This document shows positions 25,151 to 33,885 of a DNA stretch of 64,000 nucleotides, piece after piece. Source of the DNA: VXYL01 sp963665195 (GTDB lineage Bacteria; Pseudomonadota; Gammaproteobacteria; Pseudomonadales; Azotimanducaceae); NCBI GenBank assembly GCA_963665195.1, contig OY762070.1, positions 3,844,001 to 3,908,000 on the forward strand, given 5' to 3'. Under the pieces are notes generated by a model that saw nothing but the letters and a program-made list of their open reading frames with translations, was not told the origin of the DNA and ran no database searches. The first letter of the stretch is position 1. Each line of letters starts with the position of its first letter. A program made the position numbers and the translations under genes.

Positions 25151-25345
25151 ATGGGAAAGTTCGACCCGCCGGACGGGCAGCTTCGGGAACGGCAAATCTA
25201 CCTGGGTCCAAAAGGCCACCGATACGTCAAGGCGGAGGAGCTGCTAAGGGACCCGACTACCCTCAAGCGTCTGGAGAGCGCTGATCGCCTTGCCCATCGG
25301 CTCGGACTCACGGGACACCAGAACGGTCGGCGAGATCGTTCCTAG
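25151..25345 (+). CDS. small basic protein of unknown function
   Basis: The 64-residue protein starts at ATG 25151 with AGGAG nine bases upstream. It is charged and soluble-looking (REROIYLGPKGHRYVKAEELL-like pattern read as RERQIYLGPKGHRYVKAEEL), with no recognised motif. Its TAG stop overlaps the GTG start of the next gene by one base (TAGTG), so the two are translationally coupled and probably work together. The gene's GC content is a little lower than that of xylA. Confidence 0.6.
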   Translation: MGKFDPPDGQLRERQIYLGPKGHRYVKAEELLRDPTTLKRLESADRLAHRLGLTGHQNGRRDRS

Positions 25346-26031
25346 TGGCCCTAGGAGACATCGTCGCACTCGCTCTGGGCGGCTATCTTTTCCTTACTCT
25401 GTTCCAGCCGACCGGGGACCGTCTAGAGCGCCTAGACGGGTATCAGGCATTGTTCGCATGTGGCGTAGCCGGGGCGGTCTTGCTGGGTGCCACGGCACCC
25501 TTGGCGTTCCTCCTGCAACGAGTCTCCGGCTGGGCATGGCTCAACAGTATCCCGGTTCAGTCAGTCGCCGCTGCGCTGGGCATACCCCTAGCTGCCGTGG
25601 TCGCTACCCTTCTGAACAGATCGAGACACACCACCGCCTGGAGACGGAGACTGCTACGCAGATCGGCCGAGCTAAACGCCGATCTGACCGAAGTCCTGTT
25701 CGACGATGCCATCCAAGGTGCCTGGTTCGTCGAACTCACGCTTGCCACCGGCAAATCTTACGTCGGAATGCCGACCAGAACCGTCTACGTTGCCGCTTCG
25801 GAAGGAGCCGACGTCGAGTTGATCCCACTGTTCAGTGGTTACCGAACACCGAAGACGCACGAGCTTCGCCTAACCCGCTACTACGGGGATGACATTGCAG
25901 CCCTCACGCGGAGTCACGGCAGTGGCCAACGCGCGTTGGTCCCGAGGGACTTCCGCGTGGTAGTGCCTCTCCGCGAAGTGGTCACCGCGAGGCTTTTCGA
26001 CCCTGAGGTGTTCGTGGTTCTTAACGCTTGA
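25345..26031 (+). CDS. membrane protein with Sm/SH3-like C-terminal domain
   Basis: The 228-residue protein begins at a GTG overlapping the previous stop. Two or three hydrophobic segments occupy about 1-95. A soluble domain follows, whose core (AWFVELTLATGKSYVGMP) resembles small beta-barrels of the Sm/SH3 type; it continues with IPLFSGYRTPKTHELRLTRYY. I recall similar unnamed bacterial membrane proteins with this pattern but cannot give a function. Lower GC than neighbours hints at acquisition. Confidence 0.65.
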   Translation: MALGDIVALALGGYLFLTLFQPTGDRLERLDGYQALFACGVAGAVLLGATAPLAFLLQRVSGWAWLNSIPVQSVAAALGIPLAAVVATLLNRSRHTTAWRRRLLRRSAELNADLTEVLFDDAIQGAWFVELTLATGKSYVGMPTRTVYVAASEGADVELIPLFSGYRTPKTHELRLTRYYGDDIAALTRSHGSGQRALVPRDFRVVVPLREVVTARLFDPEVFVVLNA

Positions 26032-26093
26032 TGGCGCGCGGCGGCGCTCAGGCGGGACTTCATTCGCAACCCAGGAATCTTCGGGAGACCACC

Positions 26094-26471
26094 ATGCCCA
26101 AGTTCAGCTATGACGGCACCATCGTCCTGTCCTCCAACGTCAAGGACCTCGACGCGTCCGTCGCTTGGTTCCAGGAGAAGCTCGGCTTCGAGGTGACGTT
26201 CAAGGTGCCGGAAGCGGGCTGGGCGGAGCTGCCCACGCCGACGCCGGGCGTGACCATCGGCCTTGCCGTGAGCGACGAGCCGCCGACGCGGGGCGGCATC
26301 GTGCCGGTGTTCGGCGTCGAGGACATCGAGGCCGCCCGCGCCGAGCTCGAAGGCAATGGCGTGCGGTTCGAGGGCGATACCATCGAGTTGCCCGGGATGG
26401 TGAGGCTCGCTACGTTCGCCGACCCGGACGGCAACGCCTACATGCTGGCGCAGTCGTTGGCGCGCGGATGA
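26094..26471 (+). CDS. VOC-family (glyoxalase/bleomycin-resistance-like) protein
   Basis: The 125-residue protein starts at ATG 26094 behind GGGAG. It shows the paired beta-alpha-beta-beta-beta layout of VOC proteins: VKDLDASVAWFQEKLGFEV in the first half, and GVEDIEAARAELEGNGVRF and FADPDGNAYMLAQ in the second. Members isomerise, cleave or bind small molecules. The metal ligands are not evident, so it may be only a binding protein. Its stop overlaps the ATG of the next gene (ATGA). Confidence 0.85.
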   Translation: MPKFSYDGTIVLSSNVKDLDASVAWFQEKLGFEVTFKVPEAGWAELPTPTPGVTIGLAVSDEPPTRGGIVPVFGVEDIEAARAELEGNGVRFEGDTIELPGMVRLATFADPDGNAYMLAQSLARG

Positions 26472-28336
26472 GTCGCATGGGCCGCGGGGCCTTGCCGACG
26501 GCAGCGCTGCTGTCGCTTGCCCTGCCTGCAGCCGCCGCCGAAGTCGAGTATTCGCACGGCACGTCGTATCTCGAACCGCTCAAGTACGCGGCGGACTTCA
26601 CGCACTTCGACTACGCCGACCCGAACGCGCCCAAGGGCGGCCGGCTGCGTGCCGCCGAGATGGGCACCTTCGACAGCTTCAACGGCATCCTCGACAAGGG
26701 CCGCGTGGCACGCGGCGTGGAACGCCTCGGCGCACTCGTCTACGACCGGCTGCTGGAGAAGTCCGCCGATGAACCGGCGAGCTACTACGGCCAGCTTGCA
26801 GCCGGTGTGTGGGTGGCGGACGACTACCGCCAGTTCGCCTTCAAGATTCGCCCCGGCGCCTACTGGCACGACGGTACGCCGCTCACTGCGGAGGACGTGG
26901 TGTTCACCTTCGAGACCTTGCAGGAACATGCCGCGGTGGGCGTGCGGGCGGCGTTGATGGAACTCGGTTCCATCGAGCTGATCGACGATGACGAAGTGCT
27001 GTTCACCATCAAGGAGGAGGCCATCGCCAACCCGGACCTGCTGTTCGCCGTCGGCGCCTACTCGATTCTGCCGAAGCACTACTGGACGACTCGGGACATC
27101 ACCAAGACGACGGTGTATCCGCCCCTTGGCAGCGGCCCCTATCGCGTCGGCGAAGTGCAGTTCGGGCGGCGCGTCGAACTTCAGCGCGTGGACGACTATT
27201 GGGGCGCCGATCTGCCCGTCAACCGGGGTCGCTACAACTTCGACCGCATTCTGTTCGACTACTATCGCGACGAGTCCGTGATGCTGGAATCGCAAAAGGG
27301 CGATGTGATCGACGTGCGCACGGAAACCGTCTCCAAGAACTGGATGACGGGCTACGACTTCCCCGCTCGTCACGCCGGCTATTTCAAGCGCGAGCTCGTG
27401 CATCTTACGCGGCCTTGGGGTCTGTGGGCGCCGGTGATGTGGAATCTCGACAGCCCGAAGTTTCAGGACATCCGCGTTCGGGAAGCGCTGTGGCTGCTGT
27501 CTGAATTCCGGTTCACCAATCGGGCCTTGATGTACGGCTTCTACAACTACGCGAAGAGCTACTTCTACAATTCGCCGATGGCGTCGACCGGCTTGCCTTC
27601 CGAGCGCGAGCTGCAGTTGCTGGAGCCGTGGCGCGGCCAGATACCGGAGCGTGTTTTCACGGAGGCATTCGACGGCAACGAGACCACCGGCTACGGCTTC
27701 GACCGCGGCAACGTGAAACGCGCTTTGGAGCTGTTCGAGGCGGCGGGCTACGAAATTCGCGGCGCTGCGATGGTAGACGTCGAAACCGGGCGTCCGCTGA
27801 CCATCGACTTCGTCTTCGGCTCCCCCTTCGGCCTGCGCCAGGAGACGCCTTTCATGAACATGCTCAACAAGGTGGGCATCGCCACCACCGCCCGCGCCGT
27901 GGAGACCTCCAACTGGCTCTACCGAATGCGCAACGGCAAGTTCGAGGGCGGGCAGATGTCCTTCGTGCCCGGCAACACCCCGGGCGTGATGCTCCGCAAC
28001 CGCCTCGGCACGGCATCCGCGGACTCGCCCGGTGGCCAGAACTGGGGCCGCATCCGCAATCCCGCCGTGGACGCCATGATCGACCATGTAATGGCAGCCC
28101 GCACCCCGGAGGATTTCTACGCGGCCACCCACGCGCTGGACCGCATCCTGCTGTGGAGCTTCTACTACATCCCCGGCCTCGGCGCCCCCGGCTACCGCCT
28201 GGTGTATTGGGACCGCTTCGGCCAGCCCGCCGACCAGCCGGACTTGGAACGCGCCGCCTGGCTCGACACCTGGTGGTGGGACGAAGCGAAGGCAGCGCGC
28301 GTCGAGCGTGGCATCAGCGAACTCGGCGACGGCTGA
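26468..28336 (+). CDS. second YejA-like solute-binding protein (SBP family 5)
   Basis: The 622-residue protein has a signal peptide (ending LPAAAAE, about 23). It is clearly homologous along its length to the 16402-18294 product: HGTSYLEPLKYAADFTHFDYADPNAPKGG, GTFDSFNGILDKGRVARGV, WHDGTPLTAEDVVFTFE and WWWDEAKAARV. It presumably binds peptides or another solute for an ABC importer encoded elsewhere. The ATGA overlap with the VOC gene indicates coupled translation, an unusual pairing for YejA, which is normally next to YejB. Confidence 0.9.
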   Translation: MSRMGRGALPTAALLSLALPAAAAEVEYSHGTSYLEPLKYAADFTHFDYADPNAPKGGRLRAAEMGTFDSFNGILDKGRVARGVERLGALVYDRLLEKSADEPASYYGQLAAGVWVADDYRQFAFKIRPGAYWHDGTPLTAEDVVFTFETLQEHAAVGVRAALMELGSIELIDDDEVLFTIKEEAIANPDLLFAVGAYSILPKHYWTTRDITKTTVYPPLGSGPYRVGEVQFGRRVELQRVDDYWGADLPVNRGRYNFDRILFDYYRDESVMLESQKGDVIDVRTETVSKNWMTGYDFPARHAGYFKRELVHLTRPWGLWAPVMWNLDSPKFQDIRVREALWLLSEFRFTNRALMYGFYNYAKSYFYNSPMASTGLPSERELQLLEPWRGQIPERVFTEAFDGNETTGYGFDRGNVKRALELFEAAGYEIRGAAMVDVETGRPLTIDFVFGSPFGLRQETPFMNMLNKVGIATTARAVETSNWLYRMRNGKFEGGQMSFVPGNTPGVMLRNRLGTASADSPGGQNWGRIRNPAVDAMIDHVMAARTPEDFYAATHALDRILLWSFYYIPGLGAPGYRLVYWDRFGQPADQPDLERAAWLDTWWWDEAKAARVERGISELGDG

Positions 28337-28446
28337 GGGGCGGCGCCCAGATGACGGTTTGGCTATCGCCTTCAGACTGAGCAGTGCGACGGGGCCTCGC
28401 CGTCGTGTAAGGTGCGCTCGTTGATCGGTCGCTCGTCGAGGGGTCC

Positions 28447-29418
28447 GTGGGCTATTCCGTCGCCTCCTTTTTTTCCGGGATCGGGGGGTTCGACCTCGGC
28501 TTCGAGCGGGCGGGGTTCGCGATCCGGTTCCACTGCGAGGTCAAGCCATTCTGCCGGGACGTTCTCGGCCGGCACTGGCCGGACGTGCCCATCCGCGAAG
28601 ATATAAGGAAGCTCGATGAAGCAGATGTCCCTGATACCGATGTTTGGACGGCAGGATTCCCCTGCCAAGACCTCTCAGTGGCGCGAATGGGGCCGCGATC
28701 TGGGCTTCGAGGGCGCCAATCTGGACTCTTTCACGAGTTTGTGCGCCTCGTTCGAGGACGCCGCCCAAGAGCCGTTGTCCTCGAAAACGTGCATGGCCTT
28801 CTCTCTAGCCACGGAGGACGAGACTTCGCCATCGTACTCAAGGCGCTGGACGAACTCGGGTACGGTGTCGGATGGCGTGTGCTTAACAGCAAGGACTTCG
28901 GAATCCCCCAGCAACGCCGTCGCGTCTACGTTGTTGCCATGCATCGAGACGGGGGAGGTGCCGGAGAAGTACTTCTTGAGCCCGAATGCGGCGACTGGAA
29001 TCCTAAGGCGCGTCGATCAGATGCGAAGAAATCTCCCTCGCTCTTTCAGACGATCATTGGAGATGCTGTCCAAGGGCCGCTTGTAAAGAGCCTCGCGCAT
29101 TGCATCTACGCCGAATCCGCCCGCCACACCGGCACGGACTGGTCCCGCAACTACGTGTGGTATCCCGACGGTCGGGTGCGGCGGTTCACGCCCAACGAGG
29201 TCGAGCGGGTGCAGGGCTTCCCGGACGACTGGACCCTGCCTGCCGACATCCACGGCCAGTCCGCCGAGAGGATCGACAGCCTGCGCTACCACGCGGTCGG
29301 CAACGCGGTGAGCCCGCCCGTCGCCGAGTGGGTCGGCAGGAGGCTCGCCGCCGCATTGGCCCGCAGCGACGCGCAGTCCGCGGACGCGGCGCAACACCCA
29401 TTGGCTGCGTCGGCCTAG
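28447..29418 (+). CDS. orphan cytosine-C5 DNA methyltransferase
   Basis: The 323-residue protein starts at GTG 28447 behind GAGGGG. It contains the C5-MTase motifs in order: I FFSGIGGFDLGFERAGF, IV GFPCQDLS with catalytic Cys, VI ENVHGLL, VIII QQRRRVYVV, IX TPNEVERVQGFPDDW and X GNAVSPPV. The target-recognition region between VIII and IX is short, about 80 residues. No restriction endonuclease, Vsr gene or MTase control protein lies next to it, so it is solitary. The central part (about 28590-29080) is poorer in GC than the ends, suggesting horizontal origin. Confidence 0.93.
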   Translation: MGYSVASFFSGIGGFDLGFERAGFAIRFHCEVKPFCRDVLGRHWPDVPIREDIRKLDEADVPDTDVWTAGFPCQDLSVARMGPRSGLRGRQSGLFHEFVRLVRGRRPRAVVLENVHGLLSSHGGRDFAIVLKALDELGYGVGWRVLNSKDFGIPQQRRRVYVVAMHRDGGGAGEVLLEPECGDWNPKARRSDAKKSPSLFQTIIGDAVQGPLVKSLAHCIYAESARHTGTDWSRNYVWYPDGRVRRFTPNEVERVQGFPDDWTLPADIHGQSAERIDSLRYHAVGNAVSPPVAEWVGRRLAAALARSDAQSADAAQHPLAASA

Positions 29419-29470
29419 CGGCGCAAGCATCGGTGCCCGGCGTAGGCACTCGACGACGCCGGGGTGTGCG

Positions 29471-29498
29471 TTGACGGTTCATCTGCGCGTTGTAGGAT
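29471..29498 (+). promoter_or_regulatory. sigma70-like promoter immediately before metY
   Basis: TTGACG (29471-29476) and TAGGAT (29493-29498) are 16 bases apart. Transcription would begin about at the ATG at 29505, implying a leaderless mRNA. The AGGA within the -10 element could otherwise act as a ribosome site from an upstream promoter. Confidence 0.4.
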
Positions 29499-29504
29499 GG
29501 CGCG

Positions 29505-30824
29505 ATGCCAGAGCGAGAACATCGCGGTCCGCGGCCCACCGGCTTCGACACCCTGTCGCTGCACGCCGGGCAGCGGCCGGACAGCGCGACCGGAGCGCGG
29601 GCGACGCCCATCTACCAGTCCGCGTCGTTCGTCTTTCCCGATACGGACTTCGCCGTCGGCCTGTTCAACATCGAGCGCGCCGGGCACGTCTATTCGCGGC
29701 TGTCGAACCCCACCAACGCGGTGCTCGAAGAGCGGATCAGCGCCCTGGAAGGCGGTGTCGGCGCAATCGCAACCGCTAGCGGCCAGGCGGCGATGCATCT
29801 CGCCGTGGCGACGCTCGCCGGTAGCGGCGACCACATCGTCGCCTCGCGCTCGCTCTACGGCGGCACGCACAATCTTCTCGAATACACGCTGCCGCGCTTC
29901 GGGATCGAGACCACGTTCGTCGATCCGCGTTCGCCGGAGGCGTTCCGGGATGCCGTTCGGGACAACACCAAGCTGCTGTTCGGCGAGATTCTGGGCAATC
30001 CCGGTCTCGAGGTGCTGGACGTCCCGCGCATCTCGCAGATCGCCCACGAGGCGGGGCTGCCGCTGGCTGTCGATGCGACGTTCGCGACGCCGTGGCTCTG
30101 CAAACCGCTCGAGCATGGCGCGGACATCGTCATCCATTCGGCCACCAAGTTCCTGAGTGGCCACGGCATCGTGATCGGCGGGCTGGTGGTGGACGGCGGC
30201 ACGTTCGATTGGGAGAGCGACGCCGCAGCGACGCGCTTCCCCACCCTCACCGCGCCCTACGGAGGATTCCACGATCTGGTCTTCGCCGAAGAGTTCGGCC
30301 CGCAGGCGTTCCTCATGCGGATGCGCCGCGAGGGGATGCGCGACTTCGGGGCCTGCATGGCGCCGACGACGGCGTTCCACATCCTGCAAGGGCTGGAGAC
30401 GCTGCCGCTGCGCATGGCCAAGCATGTCGACAACGCGCGGCAGATCGTCGCCTTCCTGGACGAGCACGAAGCCGTCGAGTCGGTGGGATACCCGGAACTT
30501 CCCGGTCACCCGGACCGCGAGCTGGCATCGCAACTGCTGCCGCGCGGCGCCGGGGCGGTGTTCAGCTTCGAACTCAAGGGCGGGCGCGAGGCGGGACGGC
30601 GGTTCATCGAGAGCCTGGCGCTGTTCTCGCACCTCGCCAACGTCGGCGATGCCAAATCGCTGGTGATCCATCCGGCGAGCACCACGCATCACCGCATGGA
30701 CGCCCAGGCGCTGGCCGCTGCGGGCATCGGCGAAGGGCTGGTGCGGCTCTCCATCGGCCTCGAAGACGCGCGGGATCTGATCGACGATCTGGGCCGGGCG
30801 CTGCGGCGGGCGGCGCGGTCATGA
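29505..30824 (+). CDS. metY: O-acetylhomoserine sulfhydrylase (Cys/Met metabolism PLP enzyme)
   Basis: The 439-residue PLP enzyme has the MetY-type opening GFDTLSLHAGQRPDSATGARATPIYQSASFVF and RLSNPTNAVLEERI. The PLP-binding lysine is K215 in IHSATKFLSGHG. The C-terminal motif GDAKSLVIHPASTTHHRM is typical of O-acetylhomoserine aminocarboxypropyltransferases. It makes homocysteine from O-acetylhomoserine and sulfide. It ends in an ATGA overlap with an alpha/beta hydrolase gene. Confidence 0.92.
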   Translation: MPEREHRGPRPTGFDTLSLHAGQRPDSATGARATPIYQSASFVFPDTDFAVGLFNIERAGHVYSRLSNPTNAVLEERISALEGGVGAIATASGQAAMHLAVATLAGSGDHIVASRSLYGGTHNLLEYTLPRFGIETTFVDPRSPEAFRDAVRDNTKLLFGEILGNPGLEVLDVPRISQIAHEAGLPLAVDATFATPWLCKPLEHGADIVIHSATKFLSGHGIVIGGLVVDGGTFDWESDAAATRFPTLTAPYGGFHDLVFAEEFGPQAFLMRMRREGMRDFGACMAPTTAFHILQGLETLPLRMAKHVDNARQIVAFLDEHEAVESVGYPELPGHPDRELASQLLPRGAGAVFSFELKGGREAGRRFIESLALFSHLANVGDAKSLVIHPASTTHHRMDAQALAAAGIGEGLVRLSIGLEDARDLIDDLGRALRRAARS

Positions 30825-31624
30825 GCGGGCAGCGCATCGAAGTCGACGGCACGGTTGCCTACGTGGGTTCCGGCACCGGCGCCCCCGACGCCGACGCGCC
30901 CTGCGTGGTCTTCGTCCACGGTGCAGGCATGGACCACACGGTCTGGGCCCTCCCGGCGCGCCACTTCGCGCGCAAGGGGCTGCGCGTAGCGGCGCCCGAT
31001 CTTCCGGGACATGGCCGCAGCGCCGGCGCACCGCTCGCTAGCATCGTTGCGATGAGCGAGTGGCTGGGGCGACTGCTCGATGCGCTCGAGATCGCCGAGG
31101 CCGTGGTGGTCGGGCACAGCATGGGGTCGCTGGTGGCTTGGCGGTTCGCCATGGACAACGCCGAACGCTGCCGCTCGCTCGCCTTGCTCGGCACGTCGAT
31201 GCCCATGCCGGTGACGAATCTGCTGCTCGACGCGGCGGCGGACAATCACCACGCCGCCATCGACATGGCGAACGCCTGGACCCACAGTCCGGGCGGCGCG
31301 CTGGGTGCGAATGCGAACCCCGGCGTGTGGATGCTCGGTGCCGGGGAGCGGCTCTTGGAGCGATCAGGGGCCGGAGTCTTCCACGCAGATCTCGCGGCCT
31401 GCAACGGCTTCAATGCGAGTGCTTCGCACGGCCGCGTCGCCTGTCCCGCACTAGTGATCGCCGGCGACGACGACCGCATGACGCCCGCCAAGGCCGGCCT
31501 CGATGTCGCCTCGCATCTGCCGAACGCCCGCATTGTCCGCCTGCCGGGCTGCGGCCATGCGATGCTGAACGAACGCCCGAACGAGGTGCTCGACGCGCTG
31601 ATCGACATCGTGGAAGCGCCGTGA
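30821..31624 (+). CDS. alpha/beta-hydrolase
   Basis: The 267-residue protein has the oxyanion motif VFVHGAGMDH, the nucleophile elbow GHSMGS, and a late Asp (AGDDDRMTP) and His (GCGHAMLNE) completing a Ser-Asp-His triad. It has no signal peptide. Partners on both sides overlap it by four bases (ATGA with metY, GTGA with the acylase gene), so it is strongly coupled to them. The substrate is unknown. Confidence 0.9.
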   Translation: MSGQRIEVDGTVAYVGSGTGAPDADAPCVVFVHGAGMDHTVWALPARHFARKGLRVAAPDLPGHGRSAGAPLASIVAMSEWLGRLLDALEIAEAVVVGHSMGSLVAWRFAMDNAERCRSLALLGTSMPMPVTNLLLDAAADNHHAAIDMANAWTHSPGGALGANANPGVWMLGAGERLLERSGAGVFHADLAACNGFNASASHGRVACPALVIAGDDDRMTPAKAGLDVASHLPNARIVRLPGCGHAMLNERPNEVLDALIDIVEAP

Positions 31625-33885
31625 AACGCCTGCGCATCCCGCGCTGCGACGCGCCGTTCGAGATCTGCTGGGACGATCTCGGCATCCCGCACGTTTTCGC
31701 ATCCACCGTGGCCGATGCGTTTCGCGGCATGGGCTACGCCGAAGGCTACGAACGCCTTTGGCAGATACACCTTTCCTGCCTCTACGCCAACGGCAACGCC
31801 GCCGCGGTGTTCGGCGAGCGCTTCGTGCGCCAGGACGCGCTGCATCGCGCCTTCGACGTGCCTGCCGAGCGCCTTGGCGTGCCCGACAGTCCCGGCGACT
31901 GGATCGTCGATGCCTACCTCGATGGCCTGAACGCCTACGTCGCCTCGCTCGACGCGCCGCCGCCGGAGTTCGCCGGCATCGCCGCCGAGCCGCGCCCCTT
32001 CACGCGCACGGACATCGCCTCGCGCTACCGCTTCACGAGCTGGTTCCAGGCGCGCAGTTGGCCGGAGAAGATGTATCTCGGCCGGATCATGGCGCGGCAC
32101 GGCATCGAGCGCTTCGAGGGCCATGCGCCGGCGTTCTCGGCCCAGGACGCCGAGCTGGTGCGCCTGCTCGAAGAACCGCTGCGGGATCTGGACCTCAAGC
32201 CCATCACGCTCATCAACCCGGCGGCGAAGTTCAGCGGCAGCAACAACTGGGCGGTGACCGGCGCTCGCACGGCATCGGGCAAGCCGATGCTGGCGACGGA
32301 CCCGCACCAGCCCCACTCCATCCCCAACACGTTCTTCTACATCCATCTGCACGCGCCGGGCTGGGACGTGTTCGGGGCGTCCTTCCCCGGCGTGCCGTAT
32401 TTCATGATGGGCTACACCCGCGACGTGGCCTGGGGCCTCACCACGGGGATGATCGACAACTACGATGTCTACATCGAAGAGATCGACGGCGATCGCATCC
32501 GCGCGCCGTCCGGCTGGCAGCCCCTCGAACGCCGCACCGAGACCATCGCCGTGCGCGGCGAGGCGCCGCGGCAGATCGAGATCGCGAGCGGCCCGCACGG
32601 GCCGCTGCTGGAGCCGCTGACGCACCAGCTCGACATGCGCGAAGCGCCGAGCGGGAAGTACCGCACGGCCGTGCGCTGGGCGCTCGGCCACAACGCCACG
32701 TCGGCGGGAACGCTGGCCCGATTGCCGCTGGCGAAGACTGCCGAGGAGTTCGGCGAGACGCTGTTCGAGAACGACGTGACGCCGCTGGTGAACAACATCA
32801 TCGCCGTGGACCGGCACGACTCGCTGCGCCGCTTCATCGTCGCCACGCTGCCGAAGCGGCGCGGGGTCACCGGGGTGGTGCCGCTGCCGGGCTGGGACGC
32901 GCGCTGCGACTTCGAGCAGAGCAAGGCCGCGGAACTCACCGTGGAAGTCGATCCGCCGAGCGGCTCCGCGGTGACGGCGAACAACGACACGCTCGGCGCC
33001 GACGCGCCGTATCCGATCCACACCTTTGCCGTGGCGAGCGCCCGGGCGGACCGCGTCGGGGAACTCTTGGCGGATCGCAAGGGCTTCGTGGCCGCGGATT
33101 TCGAGGCGATGCAGCTAGACCGCAAGGACTTGCGCGCACAGAGCTTGCTCGCCGAACTGCTGCCGTTCATCCAAGGCACCGGGGATGCCAAGCTCGATGC
33201 GCTGCATGGTCTGCTCAAGTTCTGGAACCACGATGCGGATGTGGACTCGGCGGCAGCCGCGGTCTACTACACGTTCCTGGACCGCATGTGGCACTGCCGC
33301 TTCCTCGCCCGCGCCATCGGCGGCGACCTGGGCTCGCAACCGGCGGCGGCGCCGTCGCTGAATCGCGTCGAGCCGCGCTTCTATCCCGCGCCGCTATGGG
33401 ACCAGGAAGAGATTGCGGAGACCATCCGCGGCGTCTTCCGCGGGGTCTCCGACGACCTGGAGCGCGAACTCGGCCGGCCGTCGCAGTGGTCCTTCGGCGC
33501 ATTGCAGCAGATCCACTTCTGGCACACGCTCGCGAAGCGTGCGCCGTGGCAGGCCATGCAGGTCGGCCCTGCGCCCATCGGCGGCAGCGCTACGACGCTG
33601 GCGATGGCGATGCACATGGGTGCGGGACCGGGACGGGATGCGGGCGCGGACAAAGTGCCGCAGCGGGTCTTCCACGGGCCTGCGTTCCGGCTGGTGGTGG
33701 ACCTCGCCGACCCCCACCACTGCCGCTTCGTGATCGCCTCGGGCAACAGCGGCCGCCCGGACAGCAAGCATGTCACCGATCACTTCGAGACGTGGCTGCG
33801 CGGCGAGTTCCACACCGTGAGCCTGGTGCGCGAGGAACTGAACATCGAGCAGATCTGGCGGGCCGATGCGGAGGCGGACGAATGA
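31621..33885 (+). CDS. penicillin-acylase-family N-terminal-nucleophile amidohydrolase, no signal peptide
   Basis: The 754-residue precursor starts at GTG 31621 in a GTGA overlap. The family is cut by itself before a serine. Here G206-S207-N-N-W (FSGSNNWAV) fits, giving an alpha chain of about 206 residues and a beta chain of about 548 with S207 as nucleophile. VNNIIAVD and NNDTLGAD further on are family landmarks. Members cleave penicillins, cephalosporins or acyl-homoserine lactones. Most are periplasmic, but this one begins directly with its catalytic domain (KRLRIPRCDAPFEICWDDLGIPH), so a cytosolic enzyme is indicated. Confidence 0.9.
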   Translation: MKRLRIPRCDAPFEICWDDLGIPHVFASTVADAFRGMGYAEGYERLWQIHLSCLYANGNAAAVFGERFVRQDALHRAFDVPAERLGVPDSPGDWIVDAYLDGLNAYVASLDAPPPEFAGIAAEPRPFTRTDIASRYRFTSWFQARSWPEKMYLGRIMARHGIERFEGHAPAFSAQDAELVRLLEEPLRDLDLKPITLINPAAKFSGSNNWAVTGARTASGKPMLATDPHQPHSIPNTFFYIHLHAPGWDVFGASFPGVPYFMMGYTRDVAWGLTTGMIDNYDVYIEEIDGDRIRAPSGWQPLERRTETIAVRGEAPRQIEIASGPHGPLLEPLTHQLDMREAPSGKYRTAVRWALGHNATSAGTLARLPLAKTAEEFGETLFENDVTPLVNNIIAVDRHDSLRRFIVATLPKRRGVTGVVPLPGWDARCDFEQSKAAELTVEVDPPSGSAVTANNDTLGADAPYPIHTFAVASARADRVGELLADRKGFVAADFEAMQLDRKDLRAQSLLAELLPFIQGTGDAKLDALHGLLKFWNHDADVDSAAAAVYYTFLDRMWHCRFLARAIGGDLGSQPAAAPSLNRVEPRFYPAPLWDQEEIAETIRGVFRGVSDDLERELGRPSQWSFGALQQIHFWHTLAKRAPWQAMQVGPAPIGGSATTLAMAMHMGAGPGRDAGADKVPQRVFHGPAFRLVVDLADPHHCRFVIASGNSGRPDSKHVTDHFETWLRGEFHTVSLVREELNIEQIWRADAEADE

